Below, piece after piece: positions 63,660-64,000 of a stretch of DNA of 64,000 nt. This DNA is from Paenibacillus sp. URB8-2 (GTDB lineage Bacteria; Bacillota; Bacilli; Paenibacillales; Paenibacillaceae), in assembly GCF_013393385.1 (NCBI RefSeq), contig NZ_AP023239.1, forward strand, positions 3,720,001 to 3,784,000, given 5' to 3'. The position numbers and the translations under genes were made by a program. The first letter of the stretch is position 1; each line of letters opens with the position of its first letter. The notes under the pieces were generated by a model that was given only the letters and a program-made list of their open reading frames with translations, did not search any database and had not been told where the DNA came from.

Positions 63660-64000
63660 GTGGCACAATTGTTTTTTAAATACGGTTCAATGAACAGCGG
63701 CAAATCGATCGAGATTCTCAAGGTTGCCCATAATTATGAAGAACAGGGCAAACCGGTGCTTATATTCACCTCCGCCATCGACAATCGGGATGAGGTCGGC
63801 TATGTTTCCTCCCGGATCGGTCTCCGCAAACAGGCCCTCGCCATTGACGAGAACACGGATATTTTTGGAATCGTAAACGCCAGCCAGCCGAAACCGTACT
63901 GCGTGCTGATTGATGAATGCCAGTTTCTGAACAAAGACAGTATCCTTCAGCTGGTTCGCATCGTCGATGAACTAAACATTCCGGTCATGGCCTTTGGCCT
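63660..64000 (+). CDS. tdk: Thymidine kinase (partial, runs off the window)
   Basis: Translated from GTG 63660 (GGAAGGG 11 bases upstream): [20 protein letters not shown] carries the P-loop GSMNSGKS, and [15 protein letters not shown] the Walker B aspartate/glutamate pair of type II thymidine kinase. The frame stays open to base 64000, so about the first 113 residues of roughly 190 are present. It phosphorylates thymidine and deoxyuridine for salvage. Confidence 0.93.
   Translation, partial: MAQLFFKYGSMNSGKSIEILKVAHNYEEQGKPVLIFTSAIDNRDEVGYVSSRIGLRKQALAIDENTDIFGIVNASQPKPYCVLIDECQFLNKDSILQLVRIVDELNIPVMAFG

Overview
The window looks like the chromosome of a spore-forming, low-to-mid GC Firmicute of the Paenibacillus type. 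The spoIIAA-spoIIAB-sigF operon with dacF, spoIIM, mciZ, fur-yqzK-xerD-deoB-pnp-pdp, the bkd operon and a tdk start are laid out much as in Bacillus/Paenibacillus. Protein sequences read as Paenibacillus-like, and a 2,195-residue amylopullulanase with C-terminal SLH domains is typical of that genus. No rRNA, tRNA, CRISPR array or intact insertion sequence was found.

Layout. 1-8.2 kb: housekeeping and small regulators (AI-2E permease, GNAT, thioredoxin-like ferredoxin, pyruvate kinase, kinase-like phosphotransferase, aspartate-semialdehyde dehydrogenase, YoaT, XRE/DUF2975 pair). 8.2-13.3 kb: AT-rich accessory block with an extra murG-like gene frameshifted near its 3' end and a rifamycin phosphotransferase (rph) whose upstream region carries overlapping opposed promoters and a terminator. 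13.4-17.0 kb: conspicuously GC-rich four-gene operon of ECF sigma factor, membrane partner and ABC exporter, every junction overlapping. 17-18.6 kb: decayed fragments and repeats. 18.7-25.5 kb: the amylopullulanase with three LacI/CcpA-type operators. 25.5-27.3 kb: iron module (Fur-boxed ferredoxin/flavodoxin reductase, ferritin). 28.3-31.3 kb: sporulation operon dacF-spoIIAA-spoIIAB-sigF. 31.3-36.8 kb: accessory block (LtrA, AraC regulator, SDR, frameshifted quinone reductase, headless regulator, HPP protein). 36.8-43.8 kb: flavin reductase, nucleoside salvage genes, xerD, yqzK, fur. 43.9-45.9 kb: foreign island between fur and spoIIM with an SOS-type three-gene operon and an integrase remnant. 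46-51.2 kb: spoIIM, endoQ, nudF, divergent mciZ, M20 peptidase, prli42, lipB. 51.3-57.1 kb: branched-chain 2-oxo acid dehydrogenase genes, with the E2 gene broken by three indels. 57.3-64 kb: yqzF, acyltransferase, DUF1801 protein, a heterodimeric ABC exporter and the start of thymidine kinase.

How the genes work together. DeoB, the two purine nucleoside phosphorylases and Pdp form a nucleoside salvage set, with tdk at the right edge as a possible partner. Lpd, BkdAA, BkdAB and BkdB would make branched-chain acyl-CoA primers for iso/anteiso fatty acids. Fur, the Fur-boxed reductase and ferritin form an iron-homeostasis group. SpoIIAA/SpoIIAB/SigF plus SpoIIM and MciZ serve early sporulation.

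Most distinctive signals: (i) the promoter at 44.8 kb, with two LexA-like boxes flanking its -10 element, driving three small unknown genes; (ii) the rph upstream region with a predicted antisense/small RNA; (iii) the GC-rich ECF/ABC operon; (iv) several frameshifts (murG-like, quinone reductase, bkdB, a small SOS gene), which are either real decay or sequence errors. All family assignments were made by eye from the translated sequence, without database searches.
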